Positions 7,600-16,773 of a stretch of 64,000 nucleotides of DNA are shown piece by piece. Where the stretch lies: NCBI GenBank assembly GCA_963773085.1, contig CAVYZS010000010.1, forward strand, positions 186,001 through 250,000, written 5' to 3'. A program made the translations under genes and the position numbers. Within the stretch, counting starts at the first letter, position 1; every line of letters begins with the position of its first letter. The stretch comes from JAENVT01 sp963773085 (GTDB lineage Bacteria > Actinomycetota > Acidimicrobiia > Acidimicrobiales > Ilumatobacteraceae). The notes beneath the pieces were generated by a model. The model had not been told where the DNA came from and did not search any database. It saw nothing but the letters and a program-made list of their open reading frames with translations.

Positions 7600-10296
7600 G
7601 TGAACCCTCGTAGGGCTGAGTTGATCGCCCACTACGGCTTCCCCCTCGACGATTTCCAGTTGCGCGCCCTCGATGCGCTCGATGACGGTCAATCGGTTCT
7701 CGTCGCCGCACCGACAGGCAGCGGAAAGACCGTCGTGGCAGAGTATGCGATCGACGTGGCGATCGACGATGGTCAGCGGGCCTTCTACACGGCTCCGATC
7801 AAGGCCCTGTCGAATCAGAAGTTCCACGATCTGGTCGCCCGGCTGGGGCCCCAGTCAGTCGGTCTGCTCACTGGTGACAACACGATCAACGGGGACGCGC
7901 CGGTTGTGGTGATGACCACCGAAGTGCTCCGGAACATGATCTACGCCCGAAGCAGCGCGCTCGACAATCTCGCCGTCGTGGTTCTCGACGAGGTCCATTT
8001 CCTGCAGGACACCTACCGAGGTCCTGTCTGGGAGGAGGTGATCATCCATCTCCCCACACGGGTGCGGCTGGCGTGCTTGTCGGCGACGGTCAGTAACGCT
8101 GCCGAGTTGGCGGAGTGGATCTCCACGGTGCGCGGGCCGACGGCTGCGATCGTCGAGGATCGCCGTCCAGTGAAACTCGACAATCTGTACATGATCGGCG
8201 ACAAGACGCACGATCGCATGCATCTCCTCCCAACCCTGCTGAACGGCCGCACGAACCACGACGCGGCTCGTCTCGATGAAGAAGCCGCACACAATGCGAA
8301 GGGCAGCAGGCCGCGGCGAGGCGCAGCGCAAGCCCGGCGACGATTATTCACTCCGTCGCGCCTCGAGGTCGTCGATCTGCTCGAGCAGCACCACATGTTG
8401 CCGGCGATCCACTTCATCTTCAGTCGAAACCAGTGTGACGAGGCCGCCAAGGCGGTGTTGGCCGCCGGTACCCGGCTCACGACCGGCGCCGAGCGCGACC
8501 GCATCAGAGAGATCGTCGAGGCCCGCCTCGGGGCCATCGACCCGGCGGATCTGGCGGTGCTGGGGTACAGCACGTTCCTCGGCCAGTTGGAGGCCGGCGT
8601 CGCGGCACACCATGCCGGGATGGTTCCGCCCTTCAAAGAAGTCGTCGAGGCGTGCTTCGTCGAGGGCCTGATCAAGGTGGTGTTCGCCACCGAGACATTG
8701 GCGGTGGGGATCAACATGCCGGCCAAGACAGTGGTGATCGAGAAGCTGACCAAATTCACCGGCGATCATCACGCCTTCCTCACCCCTGGCGAGTACACCC
8801 AGCTCACGGGGCGAGCGGGACGGCGAGGGATGGACGAGCTCGGCTTCGCCGTCGTGCTGTGGAGCCCATTCGTACCATTCGACCAGGTCGCGGCGTTGGT
8901 CAGCAGCCGAACCTTCCACCTCAACTCGGCGTTTCGACCGACGTACAACATGGCCGCCAACCTGGTGCATTCGTACACCAGCGAACTCGCCCACCACCTG
9001 CTCAACTTATCGTTCGCCCAGTTCCAGGCCGACGGCGATGTGGTGCGCATCGAGGCTCGCCTCGGTCGACGCCAGTCTCACCTCGCCGATCTACTCGAGC
9101 GGGCTCACAGCCCGTACGGCGACATCGACGAGTACCGCAGGGAGATGAAGGGTGCGGCCCAGCCCGCTGCAGTCGGCGGCGCCACCGGACGCGATGATCT
9201 GGTATCGCTGGCGCTGATGAAGCTGCGCCCTGGTGACGTGATCTACGCCGAGAAAGCTCGCTATGCCGGACGCGTTGCTGTTCTGGCGAGCGCCCACCGC
9301 AAGGGTGGCATGCGGGTGACCGGGTTGACGTCGCGTCGCGATCTGGTGATGCTGACTGCGGTCGACTTCGATGAACCGCCGCGCGCCCTCGGCAAGATCC
9401 AGCTGCCCGTCGACTACGCGCCGAACCGCCACGATTTCCAGAAAGAAGTGGTCCACCGTTTGGAGTTGGCGACGTTGTTGCCGCACTCGAGAAAGGCTCG
9501 GCGCGACATCAGCCGGTCCGGCGACTCGTTCGTGACATCGCACCCTGTCGAGGATGACCCGGAACTCGACGAGCGGCTGAAGGCCGCTGCGCAGGCCGAT
9601 CGGGTAGCCCGAGAGGTGGAGGAACTACGTACCCGCGTTCGCACCAGGAGCCAATCGGTGGCCCGCGACTTCGACCGGGTGCTCAGGGTGTTGGAGAACT
9701 GGGGCTACATCGACGGATGGGCACTCACCGAAGCCGGCTCGATCCTGGCCAGAACGTTCCATGAATGCGATCTGCTGATCGTCGAGTGCCTGCGTCAGGG
9801 CTTGCTCGACGATCTCGAGCCTGCGGCGCTGGCCGGGCTGGTTTCGGTGTTCGTCTACGAGCACCGCAGTCCGGAGCCGCAACCCACCGCCTGGTTCCCT
9901 TCGCCGACGGTGCGCAAACGCTGGCAGCGGATTGCTGAGATCAGCTACGAGTTGGAAGAGATCGAAGAAGAGGCCGGCCTTTCGGTACATCGCCCCCCGG
10001 ACCCGTCCTTCGTCGCAGTCGCCTTTGCGTGGGCAGCGGGGGAGGGCTTCGCCGAGGTCGTCGAGGCTGAGGAGCTGTCTGGCGGTGACTTCGTTCGGAC
10101 GATGAAGCAGTTGATCGACGTACTGCGTCAGTTGGCCTTGGTTGCACCCGAACGGGCAACGCGACGCTGCGCGGACCGGGCTGCCGACCAGCTGTTCCGC
10201 GGGGTGGTCGCCGCGTCGAGCGCGGTGGACGTCGAGGTCGACGCTCCCGATGCATCACCCCTCGTCGGGCAGAGCGATGACGATCCGCAGGGGTGA
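7600..10296 (+). CDS. helY: Ski2-like DEAD/DEAH-box RNA helicase
   Basis: Superfamily 2 helicase of 898 residues. Walker A is APTGSGKT (about residue 40), then TAPIKALSNQK, motif II DEVH (about 131), motif III SAT (about 159), and in the second RecA domain TETLAVGINMPAKTV and QLTGRAGRRGMDELG (motif VI). The long C-terminal part matches the Mtr4/Ski2-like bacterial proteins called HelY. Its probable role is RNA unwinding in decay or processing. The GTG at 7600 is 12 bp after tatC. No break is seen over 2.7 kb. Confidence 0.9.
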   Translation: MNPRRAELIAHYGFPLDDFQLRALDALDDGQSVLVAAPTGSGKTVVAEYAIDVAIDDGQRAFYTAPIKALSNQKFHDLVARLGPQSVGLLTGDNTINGDAPVVVMTTEVLRNMIYARSSALDNLAVVVLDEVHFLQDTYRGPVWEEVIIHLPTRVRLACLSATVSNAAELAEWISTVRGPTAAIVEDRRPVKLDNLYMIGDKTHDRMHLLPTLLNGRTNHDAARLDEEAAHNAKGSRPRRGAAQARRRLFTPSRLEVVDLLEQHHMLPAIHFIFSRNQCDEAAKAVLAAGTRLTTGAERDRIREIVEARLGAIDPADLAVLGYSTFLGQLEAGVAAHHAGMVPPFKEVVEACFVEGLIKVVFATETLAVGINMPAKTVVIEKLTKFTGDHHAFLTPGEYTQLTGRAGRRGMDELGFAVVLWSPFVPFDQVAALVSSRTFHLNSAFRPTYNMAANLVHSYTSELAHHLLNLSFAQFQADGDVVRIEARLGRRQSHLADLLERAHSPYGDIDEYRREMKGAAQPAAVGGATGRDDLVSLALMKLRPGDVIYAEKARYAGRVAVLASAHRKGGMRVTGLTSRRDLVMLTAVDFDEPPRALGKIQLPVDYAPNRHDFQKEVVHRLELATLLPHSRKARRDISRSGDSFVTSHPVEDDPELDERLKAAAQADRVAREVEELRTRVRTRSQSVARDFDRVLRVLENWGYIDGWALTEAGSILARTFHECDLLIVECLRQGLLDDLEPAALAGLVSVFVYEHRSPEPQPTAWFPSPTVRKRWQRIAEISYELEEIEEEAGLSVHRPPDPSFVAVAFAWAAGEGFAEVVEAEELSGGDFVRTMKQLIDVLRQLALVAPERATRRCADRAADQLFRGVVAASSAVDVEVDAPDASPLVGQSDDDPQG

Positions 10297-10885
10297 GCCG
10301 TGGGGTGAACCAGCGGTATGCCCGTCTGATCTGAGGGTCGTGTCAACCGATCAGGATCTTCGCGAGTGGGTGGTCTGGCATCGTAGGCGCGACCGATCGA
10401 TACGCTCCCTCGGGGTCGCCGGGGGTGATCTGGCGCGAACCTGCGGAGGCGGCGCAGCCGCACATCCGAGTGCCGCCAAGGTCAGCGTCGATGCGATGCG
10501 GGTGACGCTGGACGACCATGACCCGACGTGGGCCGTCGCCCACATCGTCGCCCGTCGACGGTGGCTGCGCGGGGAGGTGGTGATGGTGATGAACGCCCAG
10601 TTCTTCGGGCCCTACGACGTGGCCCCGCGCTCTCATCCCAATGACGGCAGACTCGACATCGTTCGCGTCGATCCGGCGATGGGTCCCCGTGAACGGCTAC
10701 AGGCACGGCGGCGGGCCCGCACGGGTACCCAGCTCCCACATCCGCAGATCTCGACACGGTCAGTGGCCGATGCCGAATTCGACTTCACAGGGCAGATGGT
10801 CATTTGGATCGACGGGGTTCGCTGCGGAACGGCGCACCACCTGAGCGTCATGATCGAACCCGACGCATTCGTCGCCTATGTCTGA
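10277..10885 (+). CDS. Diacylglycerol-kinase-like protein lacking the catalytic glycine motif
   Basis: A 202-residue protein whose second half matches the C-terminal beta-domain of YegS/DAGK lipid kinases: MNAQFFGPYDVAPRSHPNDGRLDIVRV, then HPQIST and WIDGVRCGTAHHLSVMIEPDAFVAYV. The N-terminal half has WHRRRDRSIRSLGVAGGDLARTCGGG but no GGDGT nucleotide motif. The start overlaps the end of helY by 20 bp. It may be a divergent or non-catalytic lipid-kinase relative; the assignment rests on the C-terminal pattern. Confidence 0.6.
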   Translation: MTIRRGEPWGEPAVCPSDLRVVSTDQDLREWVVWHRRRDRSIRSLGVAGGDLARTCGGGAAAHPSAAKVSVDAMRVTLDDHDPTWAVAHIVARRRWLRGEVVMVMNAQFFGPYDVAPRSHPNDGRLDIVRVDPAMGPRERLQARRRARTGTQLPHPQISTRSVADAEFDFTGQMVIWIDGVRCGTAHHLSVMIEPDAFVAYV

Positions 10886-10934
10886 GCCTGGTGAGGGATG
10901 CCGGTGGGCACCCTCCGGACTATGGTCGAAAGCC

Positions 10935-11927
10935 ATGCATGCATGGATCCTCGATGAATCGCCGGGCGCCTATCGCTGGGGGTCGATCGACCTTCCGGAG
11001 TTGGCCGAGGATGATGTTGCGATTCGTGTTGTGGCCAGCGCGCTGAACCACATGGATCTGTGGGTCACCCGAGGCGCGCCGAAGCCACCGCTACCGCACG
11101 TGCCCGGCTGTGATGTTGCCGGCGTGGTCACGGCGATCGGATCCGGCGTAACCACGATTGCTGTCGGCGACGAGGTGGTGGTCAACCCCGGCGTCTCACC
11201 GGTGGCCGACATCGAGAAGTGGGGCAACGACAGCCCGATGGGTGCAGGTTTCATGATCTACGGCGAACACTGCTGGGGTGGTCATGGCGACACGGCGATC
11301 GCCCCTGAGCGCAACGTTCGCAAACGCCCGGCGACACGGACGTGGCAGGAGTGCGCTGCCTTCCCGCTGGCATATCTCACGGCCTATCGGATGTTGCGAC
11401 GAGCCCGTCTGCAGTCCGGCGACACGTTGCTCGTCGTCGGCATCGGTTCGGGTGTCTCCTGTGCGGCGTTGGCGCTGGGAACCATGATGGGTGCCAGGGT
11501 CGAGGTGACCAGCCGAAGCGAGCAGAAGCAGGCTCAAGCACTCGACATGGGGGCGGCAGCGGCGCACGACAGTGCTGCCGCGAAGTGGCCCGTCGAGGCC
11601 GACGTGGTCGTCGAGAGCGTCGGCCCGGCGACGTGGGATCAATCGGTACGGGCATTGAAGGCCGGTGGGCGCATGGTCGTGTGCGGCAGCACGTCCGGTC
11701 CGAAGGTCGAGCTGACCTTGCCGCGGTTGTTCTTCAAGCAGTTCGAAATCATCGGTTCGACGATGGGCAGCTACCAGGAGTTCGACGAAGTGTTGGCCCT
11801 CGTCGATCGCGGACTGGCGATCACCATCGACAGGGAGTACCCGCTCGACGGGTATCAGGATGCGCTTGCCCGGCTCGAGCACGGTGAGCAGCTGGGCAAG
11901 ATCGTGTTGACCCGCGAAGGCAGCTGA
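10935..11927 (+). CDS. Zinc-type medium-chain dehydrogenase/quinone reductase family
   Basis: MDR-superfamily oxidoreductase of 330 residues: a GroES-like N-terminal domain (LNHMDLWVTRG, HVPGCDVAGVV) and a Rossmann NAD(P) domain with GIGSGVSCAALALG near residue 173. The four-Cys structural zinc site of classical alcohol dehydrogenases is not seen. Substrate unknown. The ATG at 10935 is preferred because the longer frame from 10878 overlaps the previous gene. A GTG-started hydrolase begins one base after its stop. Confidence 0.82.
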   Translation: MHAWILDESPGAYRWGSIDLPELAEDDVAIRVVASALNHMDLWVTRGAPKPPLPHVPGCDVAGVVTAIGSGVTTIAVGDEVVVNPGVSPVADIEKWGNDSPMGAGFMIYGEHCWGGHGDTAIAPERNVRKRPATRTWQECAAFPLAYLTAYRMLRRARLQSGDTLLVVGIGSGVSCAALALGTMMGARVEVTSRSEQKQAQALDMGAAAAHDSAAAKWPVEADVVVESVGPATWDQSVRALKAGGRMVVCGSTSGPKVELTLPRLFFKQFEIIGSTMGSYQEFDEVLALVDRGLAITIDREYPLDGYQDALARLEHGEQLGKIVLTREGS

Positions 11928-11928
11928 C

Positions 11929-13125
11929 GTGGATGTCGACGCGTTGAAGACCGCTGTCTGTGCCGAAGTTGATCGCCTCGCGGATCAGTTGTTGCACGCC
12001 AGTCACGAGATCCATGCCCACCCCGAATTGAACTTCGAGGAGCATTTTGCCCACGACCTCCTGGTCGACCAGCTGCGTTCAGCTGGTCTGGAACCGACCG
12101 CGCACGTGTACGGAGTCGACACCGCGTTCGAAGCAGCAGTGGGTGACACCGGCTTCAACGTGGCGGTGCTCTGCGAGTACGACGCCCTGCCCGGGATCGG
12201 TCACGCGTGCGGGCACAACGTGATCGCTACCGCCGGTATCGGCGCCGGTCTGGCGGCAGCAACGGTGGCGTCGCAGGCCGGGGGCATGCTGCGGATCATG
12301 GGTACGCCGGCCGAGGAGGGTGGCGGCGGCAAGATCGAGATGGCCAGGCGCGGCGCATTCGATCATGTCGACGCGGCGATGATGGTTCACCCGGCCGACG
12401 CCGATCTGATTTCGATGGACTGCATCGCCCTACAGGAACTGCATGTTCAATTTCACGGCAAGGCAGCTCATGCCGCGGCTGCGCCGTGGGAAGGACGCAA
12501 CGCGCTCGACGCGGCCGTACTCGGATACATGAACATCGGCGCCATGCGCCAACACATCCGCCCGACCGAGCGGATCCACGGCGTGTTCACCAAGGGCGGT
12601 GACAAGGCCAACATCGTGCCGGCCGAGACTGCGATGGAATGGATCGTCCGCTCGGCGACCATCGAATCGCTGCAACCCCTCAAGCAGAGGGTGTTGACCG
12701 CGTTGGAGAGCTCGGCGACGGCCTGCTCGTGCACCATCGACCACGAGTGGCACCCGCACACGTACGCGGACATGATCGACAACGGCCCGATGGTCGCGGC
12801 GTATGTCGACAATTCCGCTCGTGTCGGCAGAACCGTTGTCGACCCGGCCAGCGTCGGTCGGCGGGTTGTCGGCAGCACCGACATGGGCAACATCAGCTAC
12901 CTCGTGCCGTCGATCCATCCGATGATCAAGGTCGCCGCAGATGGCGTGGCCATTCACACCGTGGAGTTCGCCGAGTGGGCGAGATCTGCCGACGGCGATC
13001 GGGCGGTGCTCGACGGGGCGAAGGCCATGGCGATGACCATCGTCGATCTGTGGACGTCGCCGGACCTCCGACGGGCCACCACGGCGGCGTTCGCCGATCG
13101 ACCCGCGTCCGTCGAGGTCTTGTAA
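11929..13125 (+). CDS. M20-family amidohydrolase/peptidase
   Basis: Metal-dependent amidohydrolase of 398 residues, AbgB/peptidase M20D-like. GIGHACGHNVIATAG near residue 87 holds a metal-binding Cys-Gly-His, GTPAEEGGGG the catalytic and metal Glu pair, HGKAAHAAAAPWEGRNALDA the dimer-domain His, and STDMGNISYLVPSIHP the C-terminal metal region. Such enzymes hydrolyse N-acyl amino acids, dipeptides or p-aminobenzoyl-glutamate. The GTG start at 11929 is one base after the dehydrogenase stop, so the two genes probably form a unit. Confidence 0.88.
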   Translation: MDVDALKTAVCAEVDRLADQLLHASHEIHAHPELNFEEHFAHDLLVDQLRSAGLEPTAHVYGVDTAFEAAVGDTGFNVAVLCEYDALPGIGHACGHNVIATAGIGAGLAAATVASQAGGMLRIMGTPAEEGGGGKIEMARRGAFDHVDAAMMVHPADADLISMDCIALQELHVQFHGKAAHAAAAPWEGRNALDAAVLGYMNIGAMRQHIRPTERIHGVFTKGGDKANIVPAETAMEWIVRSATIESLQPLKQRVLTALESSATACSCTIDHEWHPHTYADMIDNGPMVAAYVDNSARVGRTVVDPASVGRRVVGSTDMGNISYLVPSIHPMIKVAADGVAIHTVEFAEWARSADGDRAVLDGAKAMAMTIVDLWTSPDLRRATTAAFADRPASVEVL

Positions 13126-13188
13126 GCCCAGGTCAGGCTGTCGCGCAATCCGGCGGTCGGGCGACCCGAACCCGTAGGATTTGAAGCT

Positions 13189-14790
13189 GTGACGGTCTAC
13201 GTCCCCGAGGAGTACACGCCCGCCGAGGCCGACACGCTGCGTCGTTACTTCACCAACCTCGACGGTCCGGTCTTTGCCCTGGTCAACCTTCCGGAGGTGG
13301 TCAAGGGCGCATTGTTCGCTCGGTACAGCCGCAGTTCGAAGAGCCTGCGGCGCCTGTTCCTCGACGAGTTCGTGGGCGACCTCGACATCAGCGGCGACCA
13401 CTCTGTCGATGCAACGATCGGTCTGGAACGAGCTGAAGAACTCTACGAAAAGGTGTTCTTCGAGTACGGCGACGATTCGGTCGCCCAACTCGGAGGCGTG
13501 CATCTGGCTTGCGAGCAGGCGTCGAACGTGCTCACCAAGGTTCTCGAATGGGGGCGGCTGATGAGCTACCTCGAGCAGAGCACCCGATACATCGCCTACG
13601 ACAGCCGAATCGGTGGGCGATTCCGCTTCTACCGTGATCCGGCGGTGCTCTCCAGTCGGTTCGGTACGCGCTACGTCGGCGACATGGACCGGCTGTTCGA
13701 CACGTATTCGCTGCTGCTCAGCAAGGTCACCGACCACATACGTGCAACCGTCGACCGCAATCCGGTCGACAGCGACTTCGTCTTCCGCCAGGCAACCCGC
13801 GCCAAGGCACTCGACGCCGTGCGCGGGGTGCTTCCTGCTGCTTCGCTGTCGAACGTCGGTATTTATGGCAGCGGCCAGGCCTTCGAGGGACTGCTCCTGC
13901 GGATGCGCGCTCACCCCTTGCCGGAGGCCAGGCAGTATGCGGATCTGATGCTGCACGAGTTGCGCAAGGTCATTCCCAGCTTCCTGCGCCGGGTCGATAT
14001 CGCCGATCGCGGCGGTCGCTGGACCAGCTACCTGTCGACGACTCGCGATCGCACTGCGGAACTCGTCGACTCGCTGTTCGGCGGCACACCGGTCGAGCCG
14101 GTGCCGTCGGTGCAACTCGTCGACTGGGATCGCGACGCGGAAGACAAGCTGCTGGCCGCGATCTGCTACACGCACACCAACCTGCCCGAGACCCAGCTCC
14201 TTCAACGCGTGCGCGCTCTCGGGCCGACGGAGCGACTGGCGTTGATCCGCGCCTACGTCGGTGAGCGCGAGAACCGCCGCCACAAACCGGGTCGGGCTTT
14301 CGAGCGAATCGACTATCGCTTCGACGTGCTCAGTGACTACGGCGCCTTCCGCGACCTGCAGCGCCATCGCCTGCTCACCATCGAATGGCAACCGCTCACG
14401 CCCAATCACGGGTACGTGCGGCCGGAGCTGGTCGATGAAGCGGGCATGACAGAGGTGTTCGACGACGCCATGGCCCGTTCGGCGGCGCTCTATGACCTGT
14501 TGAAGGACGAGTACCCGAACCAGGCCAGCTACGCCGTGGCGATGGCCTACCGACTGCGCTACTCGATGCAGTTCAACGCCCGCGAGGCCATCCACATGCT
14601 CGAACTGCGCTCCTCGTCACAGGGCCATCCGGCGTACCGACAGGTTGCTCTGGAGATGCACCGGCTCATCGGCGAAAAGGCCGGGCACCGGGCTATCGCC
14701 GAGGCGATGAACCACATGACCATGGAGGCGCCAGAGCTTGAACGCCTCGATGCCGAGCGTCGCGCCGAGGTCAGACGAGGCCAGTCGTAA
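13189..14790 (+). CDS. ThyX-like protein with duplicated domain
   Basis: A 533-residue protein, about twice the length of FAD-dependent thymidylate synthase ThyX. The N-terminal half has GALFARYSRSSKSLRRLF and, near residue 125, EWGRLMSYLEQSTRYIAYD, where EQSTRY resembles the end of the ThyX motif RHRxxSxNExSxRY. The C-terminal half has FRDLQRHRLLTIEWQPLTP near residue 389, which keeps the RHR but not the Ser/Asn-Glu part. I infer a duplicated ThyX fold. Whether it makes dTMP is unknown; it may be a divergent relative beside another thymidylate synthase elsewhere. Start is GTG at 13189. Confidence 0.75.
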   Translation: MTVYVPEEYTPAEADTLRRYFTNLDGPVFALVNLPEVVKGALFARYSRSSKSLRRLFLDEFVGDLDISGDHSVDATIGLERAEELYEKVFFEYGDDSVAQLGGVHLACEQASNVLTKVLEWGRLMSYLEQSTRYIAYDSRIGGRFRFYRDPAVLSSRFGTRYVGDMDRLFDTYSLLLSKVTDHIRATVDRNPVDSDFVFRQATRAKALDAVRGVLPAASLSNVGIYGSGQAFEGLLLRMRAHPLPEARQYADLMLHELRKVIPSFLRRVDIADRGGRWTSYLSTTRDRTAELVDSLFGGTPVEPVPSVQLVDWDRDAEDKLLAAICYTHTNLPETQLLQRVRALGPTERLALIRAYVGERENRRHKPGRAFERIDYRFDVLSDYGAFRDLQRHRLLTIEWQPLTPNHGYVRPELVDEAGMTEVFDDAMARSAALYDLLKDEYPNQASYAVAMAYRLRYSMQFNAREAIHMLELRSSSQGHPAYRQVALEMHRLIGEKAGHRAIAEAMNHMTMEAPELERLDAERRAEVRRGQS

Positions 14791-14806
14791 CAAGAGTGAC
14801 GGCTGC

Positions 14807-14822
14807 TGTGACCGTTGTCACA
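14807..14822. promoter_or_regulatory. Perfect CRP-type palindrome
   Basis: The 16 bases TGTGACCGTTGTCACA match the cAMP-receptor-protein consensus TGTGA-N6-TCACA exactly, and the dyad extends to CTGTGAC/GTCACAG (14806-14823). It lies 17 bp after the ThyX-like gene and about 85 bp upstream of the acidic zinc-ribbon gene, a fitting place to control the latter. Actinobacterial CRP homologues use this consensus. Binding is inferred. Confidence 0.55.
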
Positions 14823-14906
14823 GACCATAGAAGCAGGGTCAGTCGTTGACCGCCGTAGTATCCCCGCCCGCGCCCAGGGTTCCCGCACTACGACGAAGGA
14901 CGACAG

Positions 14907-15425
14907 ATGGCTGACGACGATGAAGAGGTGAGTGGGCCCGATGAGGAGTTCGACGAGGAGCCGGAGGAAGACGAAGACGAGCCGGCCGAGCTGACCGATG
15001 AAGACCTCGACGAGGAAGCGCTCGTCGAAGACGACGAGTTCGGCGAGATCGACGATCCCTTCGATGCCGACGCCGATGCCGACGTCGACGTCGATGTCGA
15101 CGAGGAAGACGACGATGCTGCAACCGAGGGCCCAGTGCGCAAATCGGTGTCGGCCGAGGAGGACGATGACGACGACGACATCATCGCTCCGGATGATGTC
15201 GAGGCCGATCTCGACACGATTCTCAAGGACCGCCTGGTTGCTGCCGACGACGAAGGCGGTGAGGACGAAGAGGACGAGCCTGAGGACCGCAGCGAGTCCA
15301 GCGATCGCCTGCAGCCGAAGCGGGCGGACGAGCAGCTCTGCCCGAGCTGCTTTCTCCTCGTGCGCAACAGCGCGCCGATCTGTCCCGTCGGCGACGACGA
15401 GTGCCCGTTGTTCAGCAAGACCTGA
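14907..15425 (+). CDS. Acidic protein with C-terminal zinc ribbon, DUF4193-like
   Basis: A 172-residue protein, about 125 residues of which are dominated by Asp/Glu, including the run DADADADVDVDVDEEDDD, followed by QPKRADEQLCPSCFLLVRNSAPICPVGDDECP, a Cys4 zinc-ribbon. The end resembles actinobacterial DUF4193 proteins (ADEFTCSSCFLVHHRSxLA), which are also acidic. Function unknown; an acidic disordered arm plus zinc ribbon could bind RNA polymerase or ribosomes, but that is speculation. The stop overlaps the next ATG (TGATG). A CRP-type palindrome lies upstream. Confidence 0.7.
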   Translation: MADDDEEVSGPDEEFDEEPEEDEDEPAELTDEDLDEEALVEDDEFGEIDDPFDADADADVDVDVDEEDDDAATEGPVRKSVSAEEDDDDDDIIAPDDVEADLDTILKDRLVAADDEGGEDEEDEPEDRSESSDRLQPKRADEQLCPSCFLLVRNSAPICPVGDDECPLFSKT

Positions 15426-15865
15426 TGAACGAAGTTGTGCGCCGCGCCGAGTTCGCCGACGCCACGCAACTCGGCGAACTCGAAGTCGTCGCACGACGCC
15501 AGTTGGTCGATCAACGAGGAGGCGCTGCGCTGCTCGCCGAACAGCCGGCGATCGGTGAGTGGGGCCCGGCGATCGAAGATCACGGGCGCTGGATCGGCGT
15601 CGCTGAACTCGACGGATTCGTCGTCGGCTTTCTCGAATTGGCGTTCACGGGTGACATCGCGGTGGTCCGCCAGGTGTACGTCCAACCCGAGGCGCGCGAG
15701 CTGGGGTTCGGCGACGGATTGCTCGAGGCGGCGCGGCACGAGGCGCAACGTCACGGTTGCAGTGCGCTCGAGGGTGTGGCCCTCCCCGGGGATCGAGACA
15801 CCAAGAATCTCTACGAGCGGGCCGGCATCACCGCCCGCAAGATCATTGTGTCGACCCGGCTGTAG
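15425..15865 (+). CDS. GNAT-family N-acetyltransferase
   Basis: 146 residues with the GNAT fold: the beta4-alpha3 acetyl-CoA site is VRQVYVQPEARELGFGDGLLEAARHEAQ near residue 80 (a variant of Q/RxxGxG/A), followed by GVALPGDRDTKNLYERAGITARKIIV, the usual C-terminal end. Substrate unknown. It overlaps the previous stop by one base and ends 9 bp before the convergent enoyl-CoA hydratase. Confidence 0.82.
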   Translation: MNEVVRRAEFADATQLGELEVVARRQLVDQRGGAALLAEQPAIGEWGPAIEDHGRWIGVAELDGFVVGFLELAFTGDIAVVRQVYVQPEARELGFGDGLLEAARHEAQRHGCSALEGVALPGDRDTKNLYERAGITARKIIVSTRL

Positions 15866-15874
15866 CGGACGCGG

Positions 15875-16660
15875 TTACTTCGCCTGCCAGTTCGGCGCGC
15901 GCTTCTCGATGAACGCCGACAGGCCCTCCTTGGTGTCCTCCGACGCCAGGATGCCGGCGAATCCCTCGTTGGTCATCTGCTTGAGCGTCTCGTCGTCCTC
16001 ATACGCCGACGCCAAAACAACCTTTCGGCTGGCCCGGACCGCCAGGGGAGCGGCGGCGCAAATCTGCTCGGCGAGTCGCGTGGCTTCTTCCAATGCCTGG
16101 CCGGGCTCGACGAGACGATTGACCAAGCCGAGGTCATACGCCCGTAGGGCCGGCAACGGCTCACCGGTGAGGATGACCTCCATCGCCACGCTTCGCCCGA
16201 TGGCGCGTGGGAGGCGGAACAAACCACCGGCGCCGGCGATCAGGTTGCGCTTGACCTCGGCAAGCCCGAATGCGGATCGGGTGGTGGCTACAACCAGATC
16301 GGCGGCGAGCACGATTTCGCACCCGCCGGCCGTCGCCAGACCATCGACAGCGACGATCACGGGCTTCGTGCGCTCGCGGTAGACGAAGCCGGCGAACCCG
16401 CCACGAGGGGTGTTGAGCGACCCGGCTTGACCCGAGCTGATCGCTTTGAGGTCGGCGCCCGCGCAGAACACCGGTCGTTCTTGACCGCCGGTGTTGGCGG
16501 TGAGGATGCCGACCCACACTGCGGGGTCGTCCTCCAGCTGATCGATCGCCGCTTCCAGACCGGCGGCGACGTCACCGTTGACGGCGTTGCGGGCTTCTGG
16601 GCGGTTGAGAGTGATCAGGCCGATTCGGCCTTGGGCTTCGTACAGGACGATGTCGGACAT
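15875..16660 (-). CDS. Enoyl-CoA hydratase/isomerase family protein
   Basis: Crotonase-fold protein of 261 residues. LNRPEARNAVNG near residue 18, FCAGADLKAISSG near 66 (oxyanion hole), and GLATAGGCEIVLAADLVVAT near 109 follow the family. The catalytic Glu equivalents (GGCE and AEVKRNL) are present, so it is probably an active hydratase or isomerase in fatty acid or branched-chain acyl-CoA breakdown. The start is the ATG at 16660; the frame continues upstream only through the repeat-rich DNA at 16.77-17.03 kb and gives an arginine-rich extension that is not believable. Confidence 0.88.
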   Translation of the reverse strand: MSDIVLYEAQGRIGLITLNRPEARNAVNGDVAAGLEAAIDQLEDDPAVWVGILTANTGGQERPVFCAGADLKAISSGQAGSLNTPRGGFAGFVYRERTKPVIVAVDGLATAGGCEIVLAADLVVATTRSAFGLAEVKRNLIAGAGGLFRLPRAIGRSVAMEVILTGEPLPALRAYDLGLVNRLVEPGQALEEATRLAEQICAAAPLAVRASRKVVLASAYEDDETLKQMTNEGFAGILASEDTKEGLSAFIEKRAPNWQAK

Positions 16661-16773
16661 GACGGCGACTGTACGTGTGGCCACAGGTCGCCGGCGATTC
16701 CGATGTCGAGGTGCGCGCAGGCACGATCTGGGTGCTACGCCTCGTGCGGGTCGGCGGCGTCGGGTTGGGTTGC

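Noticed and set aside
5983..7827. A 614-residue minus-strand frame across tatB, tatC and helY
   Set aside because: Low-complexity His/Asp/Arg composition opposite conserved genes; shadow frame.
12430..14595. A 721-residue open frame antisense to the M20 and ThyX-like genes
   Set aside because: It crosses two real genes on the other strand and has no recognisable domain.
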